Below, piece by piece: positions 1 to 9,590 of a stretch of DNA of 64,000 nt. A program made the position numbers and the translations under genes. The stretch is from the NCBI GenBank assembly GCA_009760855.2, contig WPIO01000009.1, forward strand, positions 3,405,001 to 3,469,000, given 5' to 3'. Origin of the DNA: Cristatella mucedo (Eukaryota > Bryozoa > Phylactolaemata > Cristatellidae). Each line of letters begins with the position of its first letter. Positions within the stretch are counted from its first letter, which is position 1. Under the pieces are notes generated by a model. It was not told the origin of the DNA, made no database searches, and worked only from the letters and a program-made list of their open reading frames with translations.

Positions 1-716
1 TTGCCATCTGGTGGCGTATACCCGACGAGAGCGAGACCTCGGTGGTCCGACACTTGGATGAAATATTCAGAGGGCCTGGGGCCCGCCGTGGCAGCTCTCA
101 ATGGACAATTCCGGCACTTTCCGATCGAACGCTGTTCGCCAACTTTGCGATCGTTGGGGGATACACGCAATATACCGCTGTGCCTACAGCTCCTCTGGAA
201 ACGGCATAGTAGAGCGAAACCACCAAACAATAAAAGGAATGGCAGCCCGGAGTGGGCGGGGCATAATGATGATGGTGTACTGGTACAATCTCTCCGCCAT
301 CGCCGGATTGGACGCCGGCTCATCGCCTTGCCGTACGAATGGAAACCTCCGATGGCTCGCGAGCCTCGCACAGAGAGCTCTGACGGAAATGACTTGATTC
401 AGGGTCAGCGGGTTTTCGTAAAACCCCCTGCAGCCCGTTGCACCACTCAGTGGCCTCAGGGGACAGTTACTGCCCCGGCGGAAGGAGTTGGCATTGAAAT
501 TGATGGAATCCGCCGCCACCTAGCGGACATCAGACCAGTACCGAACGCCAACGAATTCTTTGACGCACACTCCGATGCTGGCCCTGGTAATACGGCCAGC
601 GCCGATGAGCCCAGCAGACAGCTACGGCCAAGATATGGCCTGTGACCACCGGCACGCTATGAGGACTGCGTGCCTACTGTTTAGCCTTCTTGCTGCCAAA
701 AAGTGGAGAATGCGCC
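1..716 (+). mobile_element. Ty3-type retrotransposon, integrase fragment (pseudogene)
   Basis: This is the end of an LTR-retrotransposon polyprotein. One frame near 5-90 reads as integrase core up to FRGPG. The frame then shifts, and 101-250 continues with MDNSGTF...NGIVERNH. The Asp of MDNS and the Glu of VERN are 35 residues apart, which is the D-x35-E spacing of the retroviral/Ty3 integrase core; the first catalytic Asp lies before the window. A second frameshift near 250-280 moves the C-terminal tail, with VFVKPPAARCTTQWPQGTVT, into the frame ending at 645. A purine-rich tract (about 698-710) precedes the LTR, as expected for a polypurine primer. Integrase inserts cDNA into host DNA; this copy is dead. 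Seen: motifs, spacing and frame breaks. Known family: Ty3/gypsy integrase. Inferred: a flatworm-style (CsRn1-like) lineage. Confidence 0.85.
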
Positions 717-1045
717 GTAGATTGATCTCCAGATCAGGCGGCCTTGTGGTTTTTGTTTATGTATACACCCAACCTGCGGCAGTACCGCGCCTAAATGTCG
801 TCATCTGCCAGCACTAGGCTGGGTGGCCCTGCCGACCACCGGCTAGCCAATCGGAGCACAGCTAGGCGTTAGCAACAACGCTAGCGGATCGGAGCGCAGC
901 GTTCCGGTACCGCAGACGACAGAAGCGGACGAACGTCTTCTGGAGGGCAGTGACGCTTCCGCCGGCTCGGTGCGTGGTAGAATAAACTGGTGGTGTTGCT
1001 CGTCGGCTGGTGTTTTGTGCAGTGTGCGACGGCAATCAAACTACA
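717..1045 (+). mobile_element. 3' LTR of the Ty3-type element
   Basis: The segment follows the integrase end and polypurine tract, holds an AATAAA signal at about 981, and ends in AAACTACA. Its last 70 bases align with the solo LTR at 17419-17723 (AATAAACTG, then TCGGCTGG, then TGTGCGA, then AACTACA), which fixes the right edge. The left edge is less sure because the start reads CGTAG instead of TGTAG. Confidence 0.6.
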
Positions 1046-1573
1046 CTTTTCACATCTCGCTTTCACACTGTCAGGTGCGTGTCTCATTACGAGGCGAGGG
1101 GGGGGAACTCGATGCGAAACTTTTTCAGCAGCCAGCCTCTCGGCAGACGGTTCTGGCGGCACTTTTAAATCGCCGCAAACCATGCGTAATGAAATTCGTC
1201 GTGGACGCGGGCGCCGCAGCGCGGTTCGACGGCAGCCCTGCAGGAAAGAAAATGGCGGCTCTATAGCGTCTCAGCCCTGCCCCCTTATTTCACTCCACGA
1301 CGCGAGTGAAGTCGCGCAGTGGTCCGCGGCTTCCTTCATTAGTATTAACGCAGCCGCGGAGCTCAGCTGCAGCCGCGGCCCAGAATTAGCAGCGCCCTCG
1401 ATCGGTCGCTCGGCTTGCCGCCTCGTCGAGTCACCAAAAGCTGGCCCGATGCGGCGTCGTCTGCTTTGTCTTCAGCAAGCCCGACTGAGCTGCCGAGCCA
1501 GCAGTCTCCGGGCTTGTTCGCCGCGCCAACCGCACTCGTGCAGGCGTCGCGACGTCTACTCGCGCCTTTTCAG
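1046..1573. other. GC-rich interval between LTR and Kv exon
   Basis: No domain is recognisable on either strand. The Kv frame is open back to a TAG at 1340-1342 but has no ATG before S1, so this is intron or a short stretch of exon. Two acceptor-like sites occur, AG ending at 1475 and AG ending at 1573. Confidence 0.4.
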
Positions 1574-2530
1574 GTGCTCTTCGTCATTTCCGCCGCATTT
1601 ACGATAGCCTCAATCGCAAACGTGATCGCCGAATCTCACTGCTTCTCAGAAGCGGTCGGCGACGGCTCGGCGAATGACAGCGGACGCCACGAGGTCAGCG
1701 CCGGACGGTCGGCCGGCGACGTGAGTCGCTCCTCTAGGTCCATGTCTTCTAGGTCGGAATGCGGCTACGAGAGAGCTCTGCGACTTGCCGACCTCGTGAC
1801 GTTCGCGTACTTCCTGGCTGACTGTCTGCTGCGCATATTGCTGGCGCCTCCGCCGCCGCCGCGCGCACGCCAGTGTCCGCTCTCGTCGGACCAGGTCGTC
1901 AATATCGTCTGCCTCGTCGCCCAGGCGGCGACGATCGCCGAGCGCTACGCGTCGCCCTTGGCGTCGGACAACGTCGCCGCCGGTGCCGCCATCCACGACG
2001 GCTTTCGTTGGATGCGCACGCTGCAGCTGTTGCGCGTCTTCGCGCTGCTGCGCCACAGCGTCATGGCCAAGGTGCTCATGTATACCGTGCTCATGTCGCT
2101 GCACGAGCTGGCCATTGTCATCGTGTTCCTGTCGGCGTTCGTCGTGTTCTTCGCCTGTTTAGTGCACTACGTCGAGACGGACACGTTTCCCAACATATCC
2201 TACGGATGCTGGTGGGCGTTCATAACCCTCACGACCGTGGGCTACGGCGACGCGGCGCCCAAGACGCCACCCGGCTACATTGTGGGTTCGCTGTGCGCGC
2301 TTTGCGGTATCTTCGTTCTGGCGTTCACCGTGCCCGTGGTGGTGAGCAACTTCAACGTCTATTACAATCACGTGCTCACGCGACGCCGATGGCGAGACCG
2401 CTGCAAGAGGGCGCGCGTCAGTCGCTCTATCTGGAGGGAGCTGCCGCTCCTCGCGAAGCGCCCGGATGTCAGCTGGCCTCCGCACGCCAGCCGGTCGCAG
2501 AGCCGATGCAAAGAGGAAGGCATAGGCTGA
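1574..2530 (+). CDS. Voltage-gated potassium channel, S1-S6/pore/C-terminal exon
   Basis: This exon encodes the membrane core of a Kv alpha subunit, a tetrameric plasma-membrane K+ channel. S1 is about 1574-1636; the S1-S2 loop (to about 1786) is long, Ser-rich and has an NDS sequon. S2 is 1787-1846, S3 1895-1950, S4 2006-2062, S5 2099-2176. The selectivity filter TTVGYGD is at 2231-2251, and S6 runs to about 2365 with VPVVVSNFN. A short basic C-tail ends at TAG, 2528-2530. I chose the start at the acceptor TTTTCAG|GTG, which is phase 0; an acceptor ending at 1475 would add 33 residues. No ATG precedes S1, so an upstream T1 exon outside the window is required. Oddities: S4 has lost its third and fifth basic positions (Gln, Ala), the S3 NIID motif reads NIVC, and S6 has TVP for PVP. 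Shaker-superfamily membership is certain; the subfamily is not clear. Confidence 0.9.
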   Translation: MLFVISAAFTIASIANVIAESHCFSEAVGDGSANDSGRHEVSAGRSAGDVSRSSRSMSSRSECGYERALRLADLVTFAYFLADCLLRILLAPPPPPRARQCPLSSDQVVNIVCLVAQAATIAERYASPLASDNVAAGAAIHDGFRWMRTLQLLRVFALLRHSVMAKVLMYTVLMSLHELAIVIVFLSAFVVFFACLVHYVETDTFPNISYGCWWAFITLTTVGYGDAAPKTPPGYIVGSLCALCGIFVLAFTVPVVVSNFNVYYNHVLTRRRWRDRCKRARVSRSIWRELPLLAKRPDVSWPPHASRSQSRCKEEGIG

Positions 2531-3042
2531 TCGACGGACTTGCTATCTGCTTTTCTTCGCGGAACCGCACTTCCGGTCAAGCCGCCATGAAGTCACCGTG
2601 CTAGTAATATTCGCAACCCGAAGCTAAACGGCTAGGGTCACCTGCGCCACAGCCGACCGGCGTCAGTCGGGGGGGGGGATCGCAGGTCAGTCGGGGCAGG
2701 CTGCGGCGAGAAGCAGAAGGTGCCGACGAAGCTGATGACGGCCGCACTTTTGCTCTCAGATCGGAACTCTCGTCTGAACGCTGCAGTGGTCGCGAAGGCG
2801 ATCAGAAACTGACTTCAAGCGGCTGCACCTAGCGTTCCGAGGATGCGGATTTAGAGCACGGGACGTGCGCGCCTCGTATGGTTTGAATGCTGGGCCAGCA
2901 GATATCGATCGCTGGTGCGAGCGGGCATTCCTGCCGCATTCCTGCAAAGTAGAGCTGTCATAAGCGATGCTAATGTGACGCTCGCGAACTCCCGGCCTAG
3001 CGCCGCTCATTCGCTCGCGTCTGCAGACTAGTTTGCAAGTTC
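2531..3042. other. 3' flank of Kv core exon, no gene seen
   Basis: GC-rich flank, presumably 3' UTR and beyond. I see no AATAAA on the + strand and no recognisable protein. Confidence 0.3.
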
Positions 3043-3149
3043 CTAGCCTCGCTCACGGCTTGCCGTGTGCGAGCGAGGCTAGCACACAGCGAGCCGTCGC
3101 TGAAGTGTCGCTCTACGTGCGACAGGAATAGGGTGCGACACGTAGCGAC
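3043..3149. repeat. Two adjacent strong hairpins
   Basis: CTAGCCTCGCTC at 3043-3054 is the exact reverse complement of 3071-3082, with an inner ACGG/CCGT pair. A second imperfect hairpin follows: 3107-3119 pairs with 3139-3149, with one bulged base. No known family was recognised. Confidence 0.6.
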
Positions 3150-3221
3150 CAGTCGCAAAGATCGTAATTTAGCGCGAAATTTTCTGTAACTGCTATTGTT
3201 TTATTAGCTCTTACTTGTACT

Positions 3222-4330
3222 TCAAGCCTAGCTGCAGAGTTTTGTGCCACCAGTAAACACGCCTGATTGTACAGTCCGGTAGACCACCAAGCAGTGACTT
3301 ACAGAAGTCGAGACGGGATGTCATAAATGCATGGACCAGTTTTGATATAGCACCCCTAAGCAAGCACACATTTGAAAAATGTTTTGGGGCTGGAAAAGGC
3401 AGACTTGATTCGCGAGCTGATGTGGTTCTCTAAGGAAAGGTCACTTTGGAAAAGGACACCTAGATCAACTGCATATTCAACAGGAGATATGCTGGCACAG
3501 CCGATTTTGAGCATTGTGTCTTTTTTTAATTGTTGAATCACACTTGGGTTTCCCATAACTAGTACCGTAATTTTGTTGCCATTTAATATAAGAAAACTTT
3601 CTGCCATCCATGTAAGAATGTCATCGATATAAGCAGCAAAGTTGTGTAAAGAATTCGGCGTGCTCTAGGGCTGGTAGGATCAAACAAAGGTACAGCTAAG
3701 TGTCATCTGCACTAAAAGTGAAAGCCTAGGTTGCGATTGGCGATCACATCGGCAAGGGGGAGAGTGTAGACTGTGAAAAGAAGCGGACCGAGCGCAGAGC
3801 CCTGAGACATCTCATATTTCAGAGGTTCCTCTGATGATCCTTATCCATTCATATCAGTGCTCTGGAGTCTCCACTGAGATACAACCTGAACTATGCAGTG
3901 CAGTGCAGTGTCAGTGATGCCAAGGCGAGATGCGAGGAGACGCTCAAGAAGAACCTTGTGGTCCTTCGCATCAACTGCTGCCGACAGGTCAACCAGAACA
4001 AGCAGAGACTTTTTCCCAAGTCTGCATTCCTGAGGAGGTCGCTATACACCCTAAGTGATGGTGACTCTGTGGAGGAATTAGCTCTGAACCCAGACTGGAA
4101 CTTACCTGCTAAGTTTTATGCCTCAATATAAGAGTTCAGTTGGTCTGCCACAACTCGTTCCAGTGTCTTTGATAGGGACAGGTGAAGGGAGACTGGGCGG
4201 AAGCTGCTCAAGTTCTCTTGGTCTATGGTTACTTTCTTAATTATTGGTATAACAACAGCCTTATTGAAAGATGCAGAGACATGACCTGTGGCCAAGGACA
4301 TATTTATTATGCTAGTTATGGATGGAAGCA
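3222..4330 (-). mobile_element. LINE-A fragment (RT and C-terminal region)
   Basis: Read on the minus strand, the segment runs from the RT fingers (LSLSKTLERVVADQLNSYIEA, 4116-4331) through a decayed catalytic loop near 3700 to the C-terminal domain (3222-3607, with GVLFQSDLSLENHISS). Frames are broken several times. The 3' untranslated tail is missing on the left. Confidence 0.85.
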
Positions 4331-4334
4331 TTTT

Positions 4335-4478
4335 AAAAATCAGCGTCAGTGTAGAAATTTTCTCTGTATCTGTTTACCACTGGGAAGCCATTGCAGCTCC
4401 TTCAACGATGGAGACGCGTGGTCTAACCTATAGGACTTGTTAACTAGCCTTGCAGCCGTATTCACTACGAGTTGCAGA
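4335..4478 (-). mobile_element. LINE-B C-terminal fragment
   Basis: The stretch TTTTCTCTGTATC...GACTTGTTAACTAGCCTTGCAGCC matches, base by base with changes, the minus-strand LINE-B C-terminal region at 27415-27540. It directly abuts the LINE-A fragment on its left. Confidence 0.6.
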
Positions 4479-5489
4479 GATGTATGACCTTTTGTGGTAG
4501 CTCAGCCCTTATAAAACTGGCTTTGACTCAATTTGGGTACAAAACACGTGTAGAATCTACCCAGTTTGCAAAGCATTTCAGGGTACTCGCATGTTTAAGA
4601 TGAAGCCTAAGCTACAATTTATCATTGCAGGATATACGGATATTACCTCTTGAAGAAGAATAGAGTGATTTTCACCCACCAAGTGATTTAAGTTCTCCGA
4701 CTCCATCAAAATAGACGCAATAGTATGCCATAAAGTGCATTACATGACAATACCCTTTTATTCCACAGCCTCTTTAGACGACATACTACCGTCATGAGCT
4801 AGCCTGCTTTCCTATCGTAGGCAGCCTGCTTGCTGTCTTCCAGAAGAGAATCGATACAGTTCAGCAAAAGTAAAAGCAGAACACGAGTTCGGATACTAAA
4901 CGAAAGCAGTGTGCGTCTCGAAATCGGTAGGCATCGACCATCGGGAGCGAGAAAGTCTTAATGCAAGCAGTCAATCATCGACATAACAGCCTCAATTCGT
5001 GTAATGCTGACTCATATGCACCATCCGGATAACCACGGCTGGACATCGCCATCGGTTCGTATGAGCCCAACGGCCGGACTTCCCTATTCACTGGCGTCAT
5101 GACGCCCACACAGTCCACAATGACCCCATTTAAAAAAGAAGAAGATACAAGTCTAATGTTCGTGCACGCATTGACTTCATTCGTGTCAGTTGTCCTTTGC
5201 GTGCTGTTTCTTGCGGACACTGGGAATGCTTCATTAAACAATTGACATGCTTCCTTTTCAACATATGTAAAGTGCCCTGAAAGGGATTTTGTTCTCTTAG
5301 GAGACTATTCAAGTTTTGAATTAATGCTATCGATGCTTTATGCTTTGCGAAACGTGCGACACAATTCTTACTGGTCTTCTCACATGTACAGTAAGACACA
5401 AATTATTGATGTTAAATCAGCAGCTAAGCTACTGTGATAATCGCACCACTACATTACACCACTTCTCACTGATCTTTGCTGACTCCTAA
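4479..5489. other. No feature recognised
   Basis: Only short unrelated open frames; no motif, repeat tail or RNA gene seen. Confidence 0.3.
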
Positions 5490-5700
5490 CCAAGCAGCCT
5501 ATCGACTTCTTCTGTTACTAACTTTTAGGTCAATCCCTTCTCTTGCTTTGGAATTTTTCTTCAAAAGACTACTTCATCTGGCTTCCCATCGCATCTCATC
5601 TTACTCTGGTCTATTAAGTGCGCCTCAAAGTGGCCTCAGGTTCTTTGGAGACCATGCATGAACTTATTATGCTCCGAGGCCTGGTGCTTACTATCAACTG
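5490..5700 (+). mobile_element. Degenerate LINE-A C-terminal fragment
   Basis: Plus-strand words of the LINE-A C-terminal domain survive: AAGCAGCCTATCGACTTC, then CTAACTTTTAGGTC, then TTTGGAGACCATGCATG. Coding frames are destroyed. Confidence 0.6.
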
Positions 5701-5909
5701 ACGTCACGGCATCCCCCGACTGGTGGAGGTATTTTAACACATGCTAAAATCCTACATGTTCACAACAGAGTATTCTAAATCGGTAGGAATTGTCTACTAT
5801 GTCCTTATAAGTGATGACAATGTACACGAGATTACCTATTAATTCGAAACTTCCTTTCTAGCCTGTTTGATATGTCTGCGTAACAATTAATTTTCTTATG
5901 GTACTACGG

Positions 5910-6976
5910 TAATAATAATAATAATACACTTGATAAAGCACCCTCAGAAAAAACTCAATCCCTTTCACGACACTTCCCGCTTGCTGCAAAGGAAACACGA
6001 TCGAATCTCACGATAGACAAGCCTAGCTGCAAAGTTTCGCACCAGCTGTAAGTGCCTGATTACACATGCTAGTAGACCAGCAAGCAGTGAGTTACAGAAG
6101 TCAAGACGGGATGTCACAAATGCGTGGACAAATTTAGATGTGGTATTCCTGTCTAAACGGGCCCAAATTGGAGCAATGTCGTGTAGCTGATAAGTAGGCA
6201 GCCTTAATTGTTGAGCTGATGTGGTCGTCTAATGAAAGGTCACTTTGGAACACGACACCTAGATTTCGCACAGATTCGACAGGAGATATCCTGGCAGAGC
6301 CGATTTTGAGCGTTAGCCTTTCCAATTTCTGAAATACACTTGGTTTTCCCAAAACTAGTAAGTTAGTTTTATTATCATTCAATTTGAGAAAATTTTCTTC
6401 CATTCATGTGTGGATGTCATCAATACATGCAGCAAGGGAATTGAGAGAACTCGACGGGCTCGAGGGCTGGGAGGGATGAAAGCACAGGTACAAATTAGTG
6501 TCATATTGCAGAGGTACATCGGATGATCTTTGTCCATTCACGTCAATACTCTGGAGTCTCTCACTAAGATACGGTCTGAACCATTGCAGAGCAGTGCCAG
6601 CGAAGCCCAGGCGAGATGAGAGGCTCTCTAGAAGAACTTTGTGATCGATAGTATCAAAAGCTGCCAAAAGATCGAGCAAAACAAGCAGAGACATTCTACC
6701 GATGTCTGCTTTCCTAAGTAGGTCGTTGTACACCCTAAGCAATGCTGACTCTGAGGATTGATTAGCTCTAAAGCCAGACTGGAAATTGACTGGTAGCCAG
6801 TGCAGGTCGGCGAGAAGTGGCGTAATTTTGCAACTTCGCCGCTCACGACAGACAAGCCTAGGTGCTGAGTTTTGCACCAGCTGCAATGGGCTGATCGCAC
6901 ATGCTGGCAGGCCAGTAAGCAGTGAGTTGCAGAAGTCGAAACGGGATGTCACGAATGCATGGACCAACTTGGACGT

Positions 6977-6977
<1 letters not shown>
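5910..6977 (-). mobile_element. Rearranged LINE-A copy
   Basis: The (AAT)n tail and 3' hairpin sit at 5910-5990. An internal deletion then joins the tail directly to the C-terminal domain (6010-6400, with LGVVFQSDLSLDDHISS). RT follows (about 6404-6785, with DLLAAFDTIDHKVLLESL). Beyond 6788 the sequence jumps back to C-terminal coding sequence (VHAFVTSRFDFCNSLLTGLPACAI...LHWLPV), so that region is present twice, once in an impossible order upstream of RT. The copy is non-functional. The left part of the duplicate abuts a CT microsatellite. Confidence 0.85.
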
Positions 6978-7056
<79 letters not shown>

Positions 7057-7070
7057 TCTATCTCTCTGTG
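6978..7070. repeat. (CT)n microsatellite
   Basis: About 90 bases of CT dinucleotides with two TATCT interruptions. It starts exactly where the LINE-A fragment stops. Confidence 0.98.
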
Positions 7071-8080
7071 TCGCTGCACAGGTTCCTTGGTCTGTCTCTC
7101 TTGCTCATTCAAGACTGGCTGTCCGAGTCCATCTGGCCCCTCTCCGGTCTTCACATGTGGTAGCCCTTTCCTGTACTTGTTTGACTGGCCGGGAGCGAGA
7201 CGAGCGAGCCAATCAGCTTTCGATGCGCCCTGCACGGGTCTCATAGCTTCGTGCTCGTAGTAATTGGCGATCGCCACCTGTCTGCACTAGAGCGATGGCT
7301 GAGCGGCTGTGGCGAGCTCTCTTGATCAAAAACGAGCAAAAGCTAAAACAACAACAGGAGTAGTTTGAATCTCCTAAGCTGGCGCATATTTGAAAAGAGT
7401 TTACAGCCTGCAGCACATCTGCTCACATATTTTGATATGGAGTTTTTGGTCAGTCTTTTCCCCCTTCAGTCCACCGTATTTCCATCATCTAGCTCATGCT
7501 TATGAAACTTTATAGGATACTGGTATCACTAGATCTTTCACACAGCTAACATAATCTTTAATTTGAACTTCAAAAGGAGTATTATAGCTACTGACTTGAA
7601 AGTTTTTTCGGCAATCAAGAACTTGGCAGCTAGTAGAAAGCTTCAAAGAGCGTCATTTAATTAGTGTACTTTTGCATGTGAGCAAACTCCCCCACATTAA
7701 TCGATTGCCTGCGGCGCCTTCTACCTGTTGCTAGATAGCTATCTTGTAGCTTCTCGTTTATTAAGTCACACCACACTAGATACAAACGCAACCTTGCGTC
7801 GTTACCTTGCTGGCTCATTGCAAGGCTTCGTAATGTGTGTGATCTTGCGGTAGCGGTGACGGTGACTGTTCGTGCTTCGCGGCCTACCTAAAAACTAAGC
7901 GAAAAAAAATTGACAAGAGCAGGCTCGCTTATGATCACTGCCGCACGGCACCGACCTTGTGGCCTTTTCTCGAGTACCCTGCCCCTCATCCAGCAGCTGG
8001 CGCCTCGACCCTCAGGAACCACAGTCTGTTACAATGACCATTTGGCCATCGCGAAAGCTCTAGCCTGTACATGGTTGTGT
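7071..8080. other. No feature recognised
   Basis: Unique-looking sequence; no protein or repeat family recognised on either strand. Confidence 0.3.
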
Positions 8081-8141
8081 GAGTGTTTGTGTATTTGTCT
8101 GTGCGTGTGTGCGTGCGCGTGTGTGCGTGCATGTGTGTGTG

Positions 8142-8177
<36 letters not shown>

Positions 8178-8207
8178 TGTGTGTGAGCCTGTGTGTGGGT
8201 TCGTGAG
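8081..8207. repeat. (TG)n/(TGCG)n microsatellite
   Basis: An alternating purine-pyrimidine tract of TG with TGCG blocks. Confidence 0.95.
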
Positions 8208-8770
8208 CCTGTGTGAGTTTTGCAAATATTATTTTGTAATTGGCCTCTGGGGGCAGGGTGTACATGAACAAGCCACTTTGATGAAGGACCAACTCTTTGC
8301 ATGCAAAAGAAAATTCGCAGAAGCACGGCAGTGCTCAGCAAGCTGGTGACGCCCACGAGTCAGATTAGCACAGAAGCAAGAAGCTGCCTAATCCTAAAGG
8401 CAGCAGAGATTTGCACCGATTGGGGCTCCATTCTACATTCACATGTTTCTCTGGGCGGCTTTCGTAGCCAATTTTTGACAGCCTTCGAGAAAAATCAAAT
8501 TTCCTGACAGGTCGGGGCAGCCTGGCATGCAGGCAGCTGTTTGCTAGCAGCTAGCTGCTTGCTGCCCTGATGTGCTGACCTGACGCCATTGCTCTGCACG
8601 TGCAATAGCAGCCAACTATCCAGTACAAGTGAATCAAAGTCAAAAGGCTCAGTGGTACATTAGAGCAATCATTAGACCATGTTAGGAAAGTTAGTTAAGA
8701 AAATGTGGCATATAGCGACGTTCAGTCTTTCTAGGCAGCTCTTGCAGTCATTGACAAAGTCTAGTCTCCT
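8208..8770. other. No feature recognised
   Basis: Nothing identified. Confidence 0.3.
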
Positions 8771-8993
8771 AGTCGAGCAGGCTCTATCCCAGTCAACCAG
8801 GCTCTATCCTAGTCGAGCAGGCTCTATCCTAGTCGAGCAAGCTCGATCCTAGTCGAGCAGGCTTGATCCTAGTCAAGCAGGCTTGATCCTAGTCAAGGAG
8901 GCTCTATCCAAGGCAAGAAATCTCTATCCTAGTACCAAAGCAGGTTTTATCATAGTCAAGAAGGCTCTATCCTAGTCGAGCAGGTTCTATCCG
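8771..8993. repeat. 20-bp minisatellite, about 11 units
   Basis: The unit is AGTCGAGCAGGCTCTATCCT. Most units are exactly 20 bases and one (8931-8953) is 23. Point variants are scattered (AGTCAAGCAGG, GCTTGATCCT), so the array is not recently homogenised. Confidence 0.95.
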
Positions 8994-9507
8994 CTATCTA
9001 AATGTTCCACCGATGACCAATGGAGAGCTAGCGTGATGAACAGTTAAAAGTGACTACTCGAGTCAAACGCAGGAAACCAATCACGTTTCGCATCTCTAAG
9101 ATGTCCAAATCCAAAGTGAAATTAGATTATAGAGCTATGGAAACAATCTATAATTACTAGTTTTCATTGCATTGAAAACTTAACATTTTGCGAAGGATTA
9201 TCTGAGTAGCTCGGAACCGGTAAACTTGTCGACCGTAGCAGCGTCTTTTGAGTCGAGTCCGCCCTAATTAGCAAACGATGAGGATGGCCACCAGAAGGTG
9301 GCATGCAGCAAGCTCTTAACGTGGTAACCATGCTATTCTTGTTGTGTAATTGAGAGTGGTACCACTAACCATTCGATCGTGATTCCTTTGCAGCGAATTT
9401 AAAGTGCCTAGCAAGATATTGAGTTCTCATAAGTCCCTATAGAAAATCTATTTTTATTGTTAGTAGTAGTTGTAGTAACATTGGATGTCGTGAGCCAGCC
9501 CAATGGT
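8994..9507. other. No feature recognised
   Basis: Nothing identified. Confidence 0.3.
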
Positions 9508-9590
9508 TTTGGATAATAATAATAATGCACTTGATAAAATGACCTCAGAGAGCTCAATCTCTTTCTAAGCGATTTACATTTGCTTTTCAA
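9508..9590 (-). mobile_element. LINE-A 3' tail fragment
   Basis: (AAT)n is followed by ATGCACTTGATAAA and the inverted 3' hairpin (GAGAGCTCAATCTCTTTC). Only the last 80 or so bases of the element are present. Confidence 0.8.

Noticed and set aside
1646-2485. Long minus-strand and alternate + frames over the Kv exon
   Set aside because: Shadow frames caused by high GC; only the frame with TTVGYGD carries conserved motifs.
6858-7277. RERE and SLSL low-complexity frames
   Set aside because: Translations of the CT microsatellite running into LINE-A sequence.
7986-8356. His/Thr-Arg-rich frames
   Set aside because: Translations of the TG/TGCG microsatellite.
8771-8993. CRISPR array
   Set aside because: Units are head-to-tail without spacers in a eukaryotic sequence; it is a minisatellite.
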